Positions 54,662-63,413 of a stretch of 64,000 nucleotides of DNA are shown here, one piece after another; position 1 is the first letter of the stretch; every line of letters begins with the position of its first letter. The stretch covers positions 2,108,001-2,172,000 of the forward strand of contig OY760143.1 of the NCBI GenBank assembly GCA_963663245.1, read 5' to 3'. Source of the stretch: JAFGVL01 sp963663245 (GTDB lineage: Bacteria; Bacteroidota; Bacteroidia; Bacteroidales; Paludibacteraceae). Both the position numbers and the translations under genes were made by a program. The notes beneath the pieces are model-generated. The model made no database searches, was not told the origin of the DNA, and was given only the letters and a program-made list of their open reading frames with translations.

Positions 54662-55585
54662 CTATTCCTTATCTCCAATCAACAAACCGTTAAATTTCTT
54701 CGGAATAGGCGTATCAAAACGAAGTGGTTCATTCGTAATAGGATGCTTAAAGGCAAGTACTTGTGCATGCAAACCAACACGACCAATAGGGGAAATATCA
54801 GCGCCATATTTTTTATCACCAACAATAGGATGACCTAAATCTTGCATATGAACACGTATTTGGTTTTTACGACCAGTCTCCAACTCTACTTTCACCATCG
54901 TATAGTTGTCACTTTTACGTATTACACGATAGTGTGTTACAGCTTCTTGTCCAGAATCATCGGTCTTGCTTGAATGAATTTTAAAGGCTCTGCTTTGACG
55001 TAAATAAGAAACGATTGTATCTTCTTCTTTTTCAACTAAACCTTCGACTACTGCAACGTATACACGTTCGTCTATATTCTTATGCCAATTGTCCTGCAAT
55101 TTAATTTGTACTGCTTTCGTTTTAGCGTACATTAATAAACCAGAAGTTTCACGATCGATACGATGTACTACAAACAAACGGTTATAAGGATCTTTCTTTT
55201 TAAGATAATTAGCTAAAACAGAAAAAGCCGTTGTTTCATTTTTCTTTTCATCTGTAGCAACGGCAAGTATACCCTCAGATTTTTCAATTACCAATAAGTA
55301 ATCATCTTCAAATACGATTTTAACCTTGGGGTGTTTTAATTCGTACGACATTTTACCACTATTAATAGTGATAGCATCGCCTACTTTTAGTGGATGATTG
55401 TATTGAGTAACAGGCTTACCATTTACGCAGACCAATTTATTGGAAAGCATAGACTTGCGTGACGAACGACTTTTGCCACTAAAGTGTATCTCTAGAAAAG
55501 CCATTAGCTCTATAGGCTCCTTTACACGAAGTGCGTTCTGTTTGTATGCCGTTTTTGGCTTGGGAGAAAAGGTTCTTTTTTTCAT
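54662..55585 (-). CDS. RluA-family pseudouridine synthase
   Basis: A 307-residue RNA-modifying enzyme. An S4-like RNA-binding domain is at about 25-85 (SRSSRKSMLSNKLVCVNGKPV). The catalytic domain has HRIDRETSGL with the nucleophilic Asp, and the later GRKNQIRVHM and HPIVGDKKYG motifs. I choose the ATG at 55585 (MKKRTFSPKPK), just after the ftsZ stop at 55632; a start at 55660 would lie inside ftsZ. Target uridine not determinable. Confidence 0.88.
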   Translation of the reverse strand: MKKRTFSPKPKTAYKQNALRVKEPIELMAFLEIHFSGKSRSSRKSMLSNKLVCVNGKPVTQYNHPLKVGDAITINSGKMSYELKHPKVKIVFEDDYLLVIEKSEGILAVATDEKKNETTAFSVLANYLKKKDPYNRLFVVHRIDRETSGLLMYAKTKAVQIKLQDNWHKNIDERVYVAVVEGLVEKEEDTIVSYLRQSRAFKIHSSKTDDSGQEAVTHYRVIRKSDNYTMVKVELETGRKNQIRVHMQDLGHPIVGDKKYGADISPIGRVGLHAQVLAFKHPITNEPLRFDTPIPKKFNGLLIGDKE

Positions 55586-55631
55586 AGGGTAACCTTCTCT
55601 CTTTTCAAGGAGTTTAAAGGCAGTATTATAT

Positions 55632-57059
55632 CTATTTAAATTCGTAAGGTTTTGGTCCATCAGTATTCTGACGACGTTTATAAGCTGGCGTTTTCTCTAA
55701 TTCATCAACTACTTTTTCATCATCAATCTGTTGTGTCATAGCAGTGAAATTATCAGCTTTCTTTTTTTGTTCTGCTTTAGTATCTCCATAATACTCATTA
55801 AACATATCATTGGCAGCTTGCTTAGGGTCTGCTTTTGATGTACCTTCTTCTTTTTCTACAAGTGTAATAAGTTCTACTGGAGCTTCTTCTTCGATAGGAG
55901 TTTCAACTACAGCAGGTGCATCTATGATAGTAGGTGTTTCAACTACAGATTCTTCAGACTTATTTACTTGTTCAGGCTGAGCAAGAGTTTCTTCAATTAA
56001 AACCTCTTGTTGGGCTTCAACACTAACTGGAGCTGGGTTTGAAAGGACTATGGGTTTCTGCATAGGCACTTCAATATCTCCTACACCAAATCCAGTAGCT
56101 ATTAGGGTTATCTTCACCTCTTCTTCCAAATCATTATCAAAACTTACTCCCCAAATAACTTGTTCTGCCTGATCTCCTACCATATCCATAAACTCATTTA
56201 TTTGAGTTATTTCATCCATTTTGATAGAAGTATCATCCTGACGACAATAAAAGTTCATTAAAATTTTACGAGCTCCAATCACATTATTATTTTTCAATAA
56301 TGGAGAAGATAAAGCATTATCTATTGCCTTACGTAAACGATTTTCTCCTGATGCAAAACCAGTATTCATAATGGCTACACCACCATCTTGCATGATTGTA
56401 TGTACATCAGCGAAATCCACGTTTATATGCCCATGAATGGTAATAATTTCGGCAATACCTTTAGCTGCATCTTTTAACACATCATCTGCTTTAGCAAAAG
56501 CATTGGTTAAATCTAACTCAGGGTAAATATCACGCAAACGTTCGTTGTTGATAACGAGTAATGCATCAACATTTTCATTCATTAAACGTACACCTTCTAA
56601 GGCTTGTGCAATTTTCTTTGAGCCCTCAAAAGCAAAAGGGATGGTTACAATACCTACGGTAAGTATATCTAAATCTTTAGCAATCTTAGCAATTACAGGA
56701 GCTGCTCCTGTACCAGTACCACCACCCATTCCGGCAGTTATAAACACCATTTTTGTATTTTGACTTAGGGCCGTTTTAATTTCTTCTATCGACTCTTCTG
56801 CTGCTTCTTTTGCTTTGTTAGGGTTATTTCCTGCTCCTAAACCAGAAGTAGTTACTGGTCCTAACTGAATCTTCTTTTGAATAGGAGATTTCTTTAATGC
56901 CTGATTATCCGTATTACAAACGATAAAAGAGACATCTTTTATTCCTTCGCTATACATATGATTTACAGCATTACTACCACCGCCTCCTACACCTATTACT
57001 TTAATAATAGATGATTCTTCCGTTGGCATTTCAAATTCTATTAAATCTATTTCTTCCAT
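55632..57059 (-). CDS. ftsZ: Cell-division protein FtsZ
   Basis: A 475-residue tubulin-like GTPase that forms the division ring. The GTP signature GMGGGTGTGAAPV is near 110-122, and NVDFADVHTIM carries the T7-loop region. After about residue 320 comes a long acidic, Val/Glu/Pro-rich linker, then a basic tail (TPAYKRRQN...KPYEFK) that would bind FtsA and other partners. Follows ftsA by 25 nt in the dcw cluster. Confidence 0.98.
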   Translation of the reverse strand: MEEIDLIEFEMPTEESSIIKVIGVGGGGSNAVNHMYSEGIKDVSFIVCNTDNQALKKSPIQKKIQLGPVTTSGLGAGNNPNKAKEAAEESIEEIKTALSQNTKMVFITAGMGGGTGTGAAPVIAKIAKDLDILTVGIVTIPFAFEGSKKIAQALEGVRLMNENVDALLVINNERLRDIYPELDLTNAFAKADDVLKDAAKGIAEIITIHGHINVDFADVHTIMQDGGVAIMNTGFASGENRLRKAIDNALSSPLLKNNNVIGARKILMNFYCRQDDTSIKMDEITQINEFMDMVGDQAEQVIWGVSFDNDLEEEVKITLIATGFGVGDIEVPMQKPIVLSNPAPVSVEAQQEVLIEETLAQPEQVNKSEESVVETPTIIDAPAVVETPIEEEAPVELITLVEKEEGTSKADPKQAANDMFNEYYGDTKAEQKKKADNFTAMTQQIDDEKVVDELEKTPAYKRRQNTDGPKPYEFK

Positions 57060-57084
57060 AACTATATGTTCTCCAGATTATATT

Positions 57085-58356
57085 TTAATTAAAGTCTTCT
57101 TCTTCCATGTCTTTGAATAATGATTCCGCCATCTTACCCCAAAGGTTCTTTTTCTTAGGTTTTGATGGAGGTGCTACTGGGTTTAAATCTTTCTCAGTTT
57201 CCTTTTCAATTACCTGACAGTCTTCATTCCCTGCATTAACTAACCCCATCAATAAAGCATGTGTGGGAGAAATATATTGCTTATCGCTAATATCAGACAA
57301 CAAGTGGTCAAAATTACCTTGTCGTACTTTCATTCCCGTTTTCAGTTCTACTAACTCAGACAAGCCTTTTAGTTGAGAACCTCCTCCAGTAATTATTATT
57401 CCTGCACGTAGCTGTTTAGCATAGGTAGATTTATCAATTTCCATACACACCATTTCTAGAATCTCATCTATACGAGCTTCAATAACAGTAGCTAAAGTTC
57501 TAGTTTGTACTTTATGTTCATTTTTACCGTGTAATGGTGATTCAGGCACTGTAATGGTTTTTGGTTGCGTTTCTAAAGCAACTAATGCATTTCCGTAAGC
57601 CTTTTTCAAGTTCTCTGCATCAGGAGCCGTTACTTGTAAGTCTTCTATATCTTTAGAGATTGATTGACCTCCAAAAGGCACCACAGCAACATGACGCATA
57701 TAGTTCTTGGCATAAACAACGACAGAAGTTGTTTCAGCACCAAAATCAATTACAGCACAACCTAATTCTTTTTCATGGCTTGTAATCAGCGATTCGCTAA
57801 TTGCAATTGGAGAAGTTAATAAGCCTGCATATTCTTGAGGTATTCGTTCTAAACAAGAGCAAATTCTATCATCCAACTCTTTTTTACCCAACACTAATAA
57901 ATAGCGAGCTACAACATGCTTACAAACACAACCTAATGGATTTGCTTGTACTTGGCCATCCAACACACTCTCTTGCTCAAAATTTTCATAGGCCTTTAGA
58001 TTTTCTAGTTCCAAAGAGTCATTTTTTTCATCTAAGCTCTTTAATATTTCTTTCGTTAGTTCTGTATCAGAATCGAAAAACCGTGGTACTTCATTAACTG
58101 CAGATTTTAGTGTATGCCCACCTCTACCTACATAGATTTTACCAATTTCAATATTCACTCTATTCTGTAGTTTCTTCACCAAGCGACCAACACAGTGCGC
58201 AGCTTCACTAGGATTATTAATCAACCCCCTACTGATACCTACTGACTTTTCTGATTCTACTGCCAATATTTTCAGTAGACCTTTGCTGTCTTTTTGGGCT
58301 ACCATTCCTGCAATTTTGGAACTACCCAAGTCTATTGCTACAATATATTCCGACAT
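57085..58356 (-). CDS. ftsA: Cell-division protein FtsA
   Basis: A 423-residue actin-like protein tethering FtsZ to the membrane. The ATPase fold begins VAIDLGSSKIAGMVA; the SHS2/1C region lies at about 85-170; GAETTSVVVY and IIITGGGSQLKGL are the phosphate-binding motifs. The end (LWGKMAESLFKDM) forms the amphipathic membrane-targeting helix. It begins 13 nt after ftsQ. Confidence 0.96.
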   Translation of the reverse strand: MSEYIVAIDLGSSKIAGMVAQKDSKGLLKILAVESEKSVGISRGLINNPSEAAHCVGRLVKKLQNRVNIEIGKIYVGRGGHTLKSAVNEVPRFFDSDTELTKEILKSLDEKNDSLELENLKAYENFEQESVLDGQVQANPLGCVCKHVVARYLLVLGKKELDDRICSCLERIPQEYAGLLTSPIAISESLITSHEKELGCAVIDFGAETTSVVVYAKNYMRHVAVVPFGGQSISKDIEDLQVTAPDAENLKKAYGNALVALETQPKTITVPESPLHGKNEHKVQTRTLATVIEARIDEILEMVCMEIDKSTYAKQLRAGIIITGGGSQLKGLSELVELKTGMKVRQGNFDHLLSDISDKQYISPTHALLMGLVNAGNEDCQVIEKETEKDLNPVAPPSKPKKKNLWGKMAESLFKDMEEEDFN

Positions 58357-58369
58357 ATATTCTCCTTTT

Positions 58370-59110
58370 TTATTTTTTGGTACAAACTACCTGATTTTTA
58401 TATTTTAAACTTATTTTTTTGTATTTACCCCATCCAATTTTATTCAATCCTTTTAGGTAAAACTTTTTCAACTTTGCGAGTTTCAACTTATAATTATCTA
58501 AAGAGCCTAATTCAATCTCATGACTTCCTACTCTAGGAATCAAAACAATCTCCTTATTAGGGATTACGTCAATTTGTTCAATTTGTGCATTCCAGAACTC
58601 ATTCCTTCGTAAATATAACACAAAATCTTTCAAGTCTGACACGGCAAATTCTTTATTTACTGCACCTGTAACAACAGGTACATAAGCTACATAGTTTTGA
58701 GATATTGGGAAGGTTTTCCCTTCTACATCGACATAGTAATTCAAGACTCCTACCACTCTAAAAATTGGTTCTCTTTGCCAAATTTCAATATTCAAATCTC
58801 CAGAAGGACTAGTAAAACATTCTGCATTTTTAATGAATGGATTTTTTTCTAAAACTTTCTCAATTTCTTGTGTTTGGATATGCTTTAACTTAACACTATC
58901 CAATTCAAATTTATTTCTTTCCAATGAAAGCTCAATATCTTTTGTGCTTACAAACTGAATATCTACACTATCCTTAATTTTTATTACAACTTGCTTACAC
59001 ACTTTATCGTTACTCTTATGAGAGAACTTAACAATAGCAATTACTAGGTAAGTAAGCAATGCTACAACCAATAATAAAATTCCTATATTTCTCCAATTAG
59101 GCTTTCTCAT
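58370..59110 (-). CDS. ftsQ: Cell-division protein FtsQ
   Basis: A 246-residue single-pass membrane protein of the divisome. A membrane segment at about 8-28 is followed by a POTRA-like periplasmic domain (KHIQTQEIEKVLEKNPFI in part) and the FtsQ beta domain. Its start overlaps the murC stop by 4 nt (ATGA). Confidence 0.9.
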   Translation of the reverse strand: MRKPNWRNIGILLLVVALLTYLVIAIVKFSHKSNDKVCKQVVIKIKDSVDIQFVSTKDIELSLERNKFELDSVKLKHIQTQEIEKVLEKNPFIKNAECFTSPSGDLNIEIWQREPIFRVVGVLNYYVDVEGKTFPISQNYVAYVPVVTGAVNKEFAVSDLKDFVLYLRRNEFWNAQIEQIDVIPNKEIVLIPRVGSHEIELGSLDNYKLKLAKLKKFYLKGLNKIGWGKYKKISLKYKNQVVCTKK

Positions 59111-60477
59111 ATTTTCTCACAATAAGCTTTTACTGCTGGTATTAACTGATCAATATCTCCTGCTCCAAAAGTAACTAACACATCAAATGTATGATTGGGT
59201 AATTCTGCAACCAACGCTTCTTTTGAACAAAGCATTTTATCCCTTAATCTCACATTCTCTAAAATCATTTGAGCACTAACACCTTCTATGGGTAACTCAC
59301 GTGCTGGGTAAATATCCAACAATATTAAATCATCCAATAGAGACAAAGCCTCTGAAAACTCTGGTGCAAAATCTCTTGTTCGCGTAAATAGATGAGGTTG
59401 AAAAACGCCACACACTTTTTTCTTTGGATACAATGCTTTTATCGATTGTATACTTTGCACTAATTCTGTAGGGTGATGTGCATAATCATCTATATAAGTT
59501 ATCGTTTCTTTTTTAACATGAAAATCGAAACGTCTACGTATCCCTTTAAAGGAAGCTATTCCTTCTCTTATCTCTTTTTCTTCTACACCATTTAGCCATG
59601 CTATTGCCATAGCAGCAACTGCATTTTCGACATTCACTAAAACGGGTACTCCTAAATGCATGTCTTTAAGAATAGCTGTTGGACTTACAAAATCAAATAT
59701 AATTTCTCCATTCGCTATTCGAATATTATCTGCGTGAAAGTCACCCCCGTCTGTTCCTGAATAAGAATATATTTTCACCGAATGTTTAGCCTTACTTGTA
59801 ATTGGCAAACCCTTTCTAATAATTAAACACCCTTCTTCTTTTACGAGAGAGGTGAAATATTCGAAGCTTGAGCGAAACTCATCCCTACTGCCATAAATAT
59901 CTAAATGATCTGCATCGGCGGCAGTTATTACAGCCATATAAGGCGACAAATGATAAAATGATCTATCGTATTCATCTGCTTCAATAACCACTAAATCGGT
60001 CTTCTCTGAAAGCAATATATTTTTGTCAAAGTTCTGAGAAACGCCTCCCAAAAATGCATTACAAGTTACGTGAGATTCATTTAACAAATGTGCTGTCATG
60101 GTAGAAGTTGTTGTTTTACCATGTGTTCCTGCAATACACAAACCTCTTCCTAATTGAGTTATCTGTCCTAATACCTGCGCACGTTTCTTAATCTGAAAAT
60201 CATTTTGGACAAAATATCCCCACTGTTTATTTTCACGCGGAATAGCAGGAGTCAGAACCACAAAACAAGTATCAGGATTTTTATATCTTAATGGAATAAC
60301 TTTAGGGTCATCTTCATAATTGATAGCAATACCTTCAGATATTAATTCTTTGGTAAGCTTTGTCTCCGTTTTGTCATAGCCTGCTACTTGAAAACCTTTT
60401 GCATGAAAATAACGCGCAAGAGCACTCATACCGATTCCACCGATTCCTAAAAAATAATATGAAGTATATTGTTGCAT
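59107..60477 (-). CDS. murC: UDP-N-acetylmuramate--L-alanine ligase MurC
   Basis: A 456-residue cytoplasmic ligase adding L-Ala to UDP-MurNAc. GIGGIGMSAL at 11-20 binds the UDP substrate, AGTHGKTTT at 116-124 is the ATP P-loop, and IEADEYDRSF and YDDYAHHPTEL-like YIDDYAHHPTE are the Mur signatures. It is separated from murG by a cupin gene, which is unusual. Confidence 0.97.
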   Translation of the reverse strand: MQQYTSYYFLGIGGIGMSALARYFHAKGFQVAGYDKTETKLTKELISEGIAINYEDDPKVIPLRYKNPDTCFVVLTPAIPRENKQWGYFVQNDFQIKKRAQVLGQITQLGRGLCIAGTHGKTTTSTMTAHLLNESHVTCNAFLGGVSQNFDKNILLSEKTDLVVIEADEYDRSFYHLSPYMAVITAADADHLDIYGSRDEFRSSFEYFTSLVKEEGCLIIRKGLPITSKAKHSVKIYSYSGTDGGDFHADNIRIANGEIIFDFVSPTAILKDMHLGVPVLVNVENAVAAMAIAWLNGVEEKEIREGIASFKGIRRRFDFHVKKETITYIDDYAHHPTELVQSIQSIKALYPKKKVCGVFQPHLFTRTRDFAPEFSEALSLLDDLILLDIYPARELPIEGVSAQMILENVRLRDKMLCSKEALVAELPNHTFDVLVTFGAGDIDQLIPAVKAYCEKI

Positions 60478-60480
60478 ATT

Positions 60481-60900
60481 CTACTCTTTCTTTTCTGATA
60501 AAGGCATTCCTTTTTTACCTAAATAAATTGCTATTAATTCTACGTCCTCTTCTCCAGCATTATATCCATTATGATAGATATTGAACACTTCAGAAATAGT
60601 TGAATTTTTTGTATAGATATTTTTATCTCCATTCTCTAGCTCTACAATTAAACTACCTTTTATCATATAAGCAAAAACAGGAACTTCATGTTTATGCCAA
60701 CCTGTTTGTTTCCCTACAGGCACTATTACTTTACACATAGTAACTTCAGCTTCTGGAGACTGTAGGTAAGCTATTTTTTGACCTATTACAGTTGTATCTG
60801 TTTGTAATAACTTTTCTACAATTACTCCGTCTTGGTATTGTGCACTAATAATAGTAACACAAAGCAAACTAAGTATTAATGTGCTTAAAGTTCTTCTCAT
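60481..60900 (-). CDS. Exported cupin-domain protein within the dcw cluster
   Basis: A 139-residue protein with a signal peptide (ISAQ, about residue 21) and one cupin barrel: metal-ligand-like WHKHEVPVFAYMIKGSL at 68-84 and a second motif (VFNIYHNGYNAGEEDVELIAIY) near 109-130. Likely periplasmic. Its ATG overlaps the murG stop by 4 nt and murC follows 3 nt after it, so it is translated with cell-wall enzymes. Possible roles are sugar or lipid-intermediate binding; none is shown. Confidence 0.8.
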   Translation of the reverse strand: MRRTLSTLILSLLCVTIISAQYQDGVIVEKLLQTDTTVIGQKIAYLQSPEAEVTMCKVIVPVGKQTGWHKHEVPVFAYMIKGSLIVELENGDKNIYTKNSTISEVFNIYHNGYNAGEEDVELIAIYLGKKGMPLSEKKE

Positions 60901-62000
60901 TTTATTAATGCTATTATTTCATCTGCAATTCGATTAGCAGAATCATACTGAGCTAATTTTTCTATATTTTCAGCTAAAACTTTTAGCTTTTCTTCGTTCT
61001 TAATTAAGTCTAAAGCAACAGGAATTAATTGTTTTGGTGCATCAACATCTCGTATCATTAGAGCAGCATCTTTGGATGCTAATGCTAAAGCATTTTGTGT
61101 TTGATGATCTTCACTCACATTAGGAGAAGGAACCAGAATAACAGGTTTTTTTAACAAACACAATTCTGAGATGGAGCTGGCGCCCGCACGTGAAATAACC
61201 AAATCTGCTATAGCATAAGCAAGATCCATGCGACTTACAAAGTCGGTAACCACTAAGTTTTTACTTGCAAAAGGCTCGGCAGATTTTTTCGCATCGTCTA
61301 TATAGAACTTTCCTGTTTGCCATATCACTTGGATATCAGCTTTAGATAGATCTTCTAAAAATGCCATAACACTTTGGTTTACTGTGCGGGCTCCCAAACT
61401 TCCACCTACAATTAGTATTGTTTTTTTCTTTGGGGAAAACCCAAAGAATTTATATGCTTCTTCTTTCTTTTCTAAACCAGCCATCAAATCTTGACGTACT
61501 GGATTTCCAGTAAGAATAATACTCTCTTCTGGAAAGAAACGTTCCATGCCATCATATGCAACACAAATTTTCGCTGCTTTTTTAGCCAATAATTTATTAG
61601 TTACTCCGGCGTACGAATTTTGTTCTTGAATAACGCTTGGTACACCTGCCCAGTTAGCTGCTCTTAAAGTAGGTCCACTTGCATAACCTCCTACGCCTAC
61701 AGCTACATCAGGATGAAAGTCTTTTACTACTTTTTTAGCTTTCAACAGACTTTTCAAAAGTTTAATCAATACTTTTATATTCTTGACCATATTCTTACGA
61801 TCAAAGCCCATAATTGGTAAGCCCACAATCTCATATCCTGCCGATGGCACACGTTCCATTTCCATTCGCCCTTCAGCTCCAACAAACAGAATATCAACAT
61901 TTTTCAATTTCTCTTTCAATGCGTTGGCAATTGATATCGCTGGAAAGATATGTCCACCTGTACCGCCTCCACTAACTATTATTTTTGGATTCTTTTTCAT
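60897..62000 (-). CDS. murG: UDP-GlcNAc transferase MurG
   Basis: A 367-residue GT28 glycosyltransferase making lipid II from lipid I at the inner face of the membrane. GGGTGGHIFPA at 11-21, GVGGYASGP near 102-110 and the C-terminal UDP-binding region (VGGSLGA, SRAGASSISEL) are intact. It follows ftsW by 8 nt. Confidence 0.97.
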   Translation of the reverse strand: MKKNPKIIVSGGGTGGHIFPAISIANALKEKLKNVDILFVGAEGRMEMERVPSAGYEIVGLPIMGFDRKNMVKNIKVLIKLLKSLLKAKKVVKDFHPDVAVGVGGYASGPTLRAANWAGVPSVIQEQNSYAGVTNKLLAKKAAKICVAYDGMERFFPEESIILTGNPVRQDLMAGLEKKEEAYKFFGFSPKKKTILIVGGSLGARTVNQSVMAFLEDLSKADIQVIWQTGKFYIDDAKKSAEPFASKNLVVTDFVSRMDLAYAIADLVISRAGASSISELCLLKKPVILVPSPNVSEDHQTQNALALASKDAALMIRDVDAPKQLIPVALDLIKNEEKLKVLAENIEKLAQYDSANRIADEIIALIK

Positions 62001-62008
62001 ATTTATAT

Positions 62009-63367
62009 TTAAGTATTTTCTGCTAATTCCATTTCTTCATCTTCGCTTAAGTCATCTAAGTCGTATGGCGTTTCATAATTCTCTGCTTGTACTGCCGTGT
62101 GCTTTTGATTTGCAGCATCAATAGAACGCGCTACACATTGAATAATTCCTATATACAACCATGTAATAACGACTGATGTTCCCCCACGACTTAACAATGG
62201 CAGTGGTTGACCAGTAACGGGTCCTAAATGCACAGCCACAGCAATACTTACAAAGGCTTGTAAAACAATCATTGACCCTAGTCCCAATACCAATAAGGCC
62301 GGGAAATCATATTTGCTTTTTCTAGCAAGCATCCCTGTTCTATAAAAAAACCATAGATACAGAAGCATAATAAACACTCCTCCTATCAAACCCATTTCTT
62401 CAATTATAATGGCATATATAAAATCGGCATAAGCTTGAGGCAGGTAATCACGTTGCACACTGTTCCCTGGAAATACACCAAAAAAGCCTCCGCGAGCGAT
62501 TGCTATTTGTGCATGTATAATTTGTGCCGACTTATCATTGTATTCAAACTTATTCTCTTGATCCTCTCCTAAAAAGCTCACCACACGTTTTTCCCATGTT
62601 TTGGCTCTACCCATCCCTACTTTATCGAGGGTTTCTTTGGAGGAATTTTTAACTATAAAATAACTTCCAAACGCAATTGCTACACCTAAACCAAACACAA
62701 CTAGCAAACGTTTAAAAGAAATATTCGAAATAAAAATCAAGATAAAACCTACTGATGATAATAGTATTGCAGTAGAAAGGTTATCTGGAGCAATCAATAA
62801 GAAGAAGATTCCAATAATAGCAACAGATGACCAAAACTTCAGTCTTTTAGCATTTTTTTCGTCCAATTCAATATTTCGAATACGAGCAATTGTTGTTAAC
62901 AAGAATGATTTTTTAGGATCACAACTTAACAGGTCGGACAAGTAAATAATCATGGATATTTTTGCAATCTCTGATGGTTGGAACTTCACTCCCATTATTA
63001 CTATCCAACGAGCAGCTTCATTTTCTACTGCTATCCCAAACAAAGTAAAACCACCTACATTAAGATCTGGTATTAAATCTTGGGGGATGATAGCTAAGAC
63101 AACTAAAAAGAACACTGAAACAGGCAATAAAAGATATGCAATTAAGCGCACCCACTTAAACGGCATTTTGTGAACTGCAAATGCAAATAACATCCCAACA
63201 ATCAAGAAAACGCTATGGCGCAAGAGCTCCGATGTATAGTTACTTTTGTTACTAACAAAGAAACTTCCAGCACTGTAAATCTCAATAACAGATATAATGC
63301 ATAGGAACAAAAAAATTGTCCATATAGTCATATCTCCTTTGATATAGCGTTTTAGAAAGTTCTGCAT
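62009..63367 (-). CDS. ftsW: Peptidoglycan glycosyltransferase FtsW
   Basis: A 452-residue SEDS-family polytopic membrane protein polymerising septal peptidoglycan. About ten membrane segments are visible; the family's catalytic Asp-containing loop is near ARGGFFGVFPGNSVQR, and LPLLSRGGTS near the end is a SEDS signature. An acidic cytoplasmic tail (DLDDLSEDEEMEL) follows. A REP-like palindrome separates it from murD. Confidence 0.95.
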   Translation of the reverse strand: MQNFLKRYIKGDMTIWTIFLFLCIISVIEIYSAGSFFVSNKSNYTSELLRHSVFLIVGMLFAFAVHKMPFKWVRLIAYLLLPVSVFFLVVLAIIPQDLIPDLNVGGFTLFGIAVENEAARWIVIMGVKFQPSEIAKISMIIYLSDLLSCDPKKSFLLTTIARIRNIELDEKNAKRLKFWSSVAIIGIFFLLIAPDNLSTAILLSSVGFILIFISNISFKRLLVVFGLGVAIAFGSYFIVKNSSKETLDKVGMGRAKTWEKRVVSFLGEDQENKFEYNDKSAQIIHAQIAIARGGFFGVFPGNSVQRDYLPQAYADFIYAIIIEEMGLIGGVFIMLLYLWFFYRTGMLARKSKYDFPALLVLGLGSMIVLQAFVSIAVAVHLGPVTGQPLPLLSRGGTSVVITWLYIGIIQCVARSIDAANQKHTAVQAENYETPYDLDDLSEDEEMELAENT

Positions 63368-63379
63368 AATAATTTTTAT

Positions 63380-63408
63380 GTTAGAGACGCACTATAGTGC
63401 GTCTGTAC
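63380..63408. repeat. REP-like palindrome between murD and ftsW
   Basis: A 29-nt inverted repeat with inner AGACGCACTA and TAGTGCGTCT, nearly perfect. It shares the outer frame with the palindrome at 10412-10440 but has a different inner stem with compensating changes on both arms. It lies inside an otherwise tight operon. Confidence 0.65.
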
Positions 63409-63413
63409 AAACA

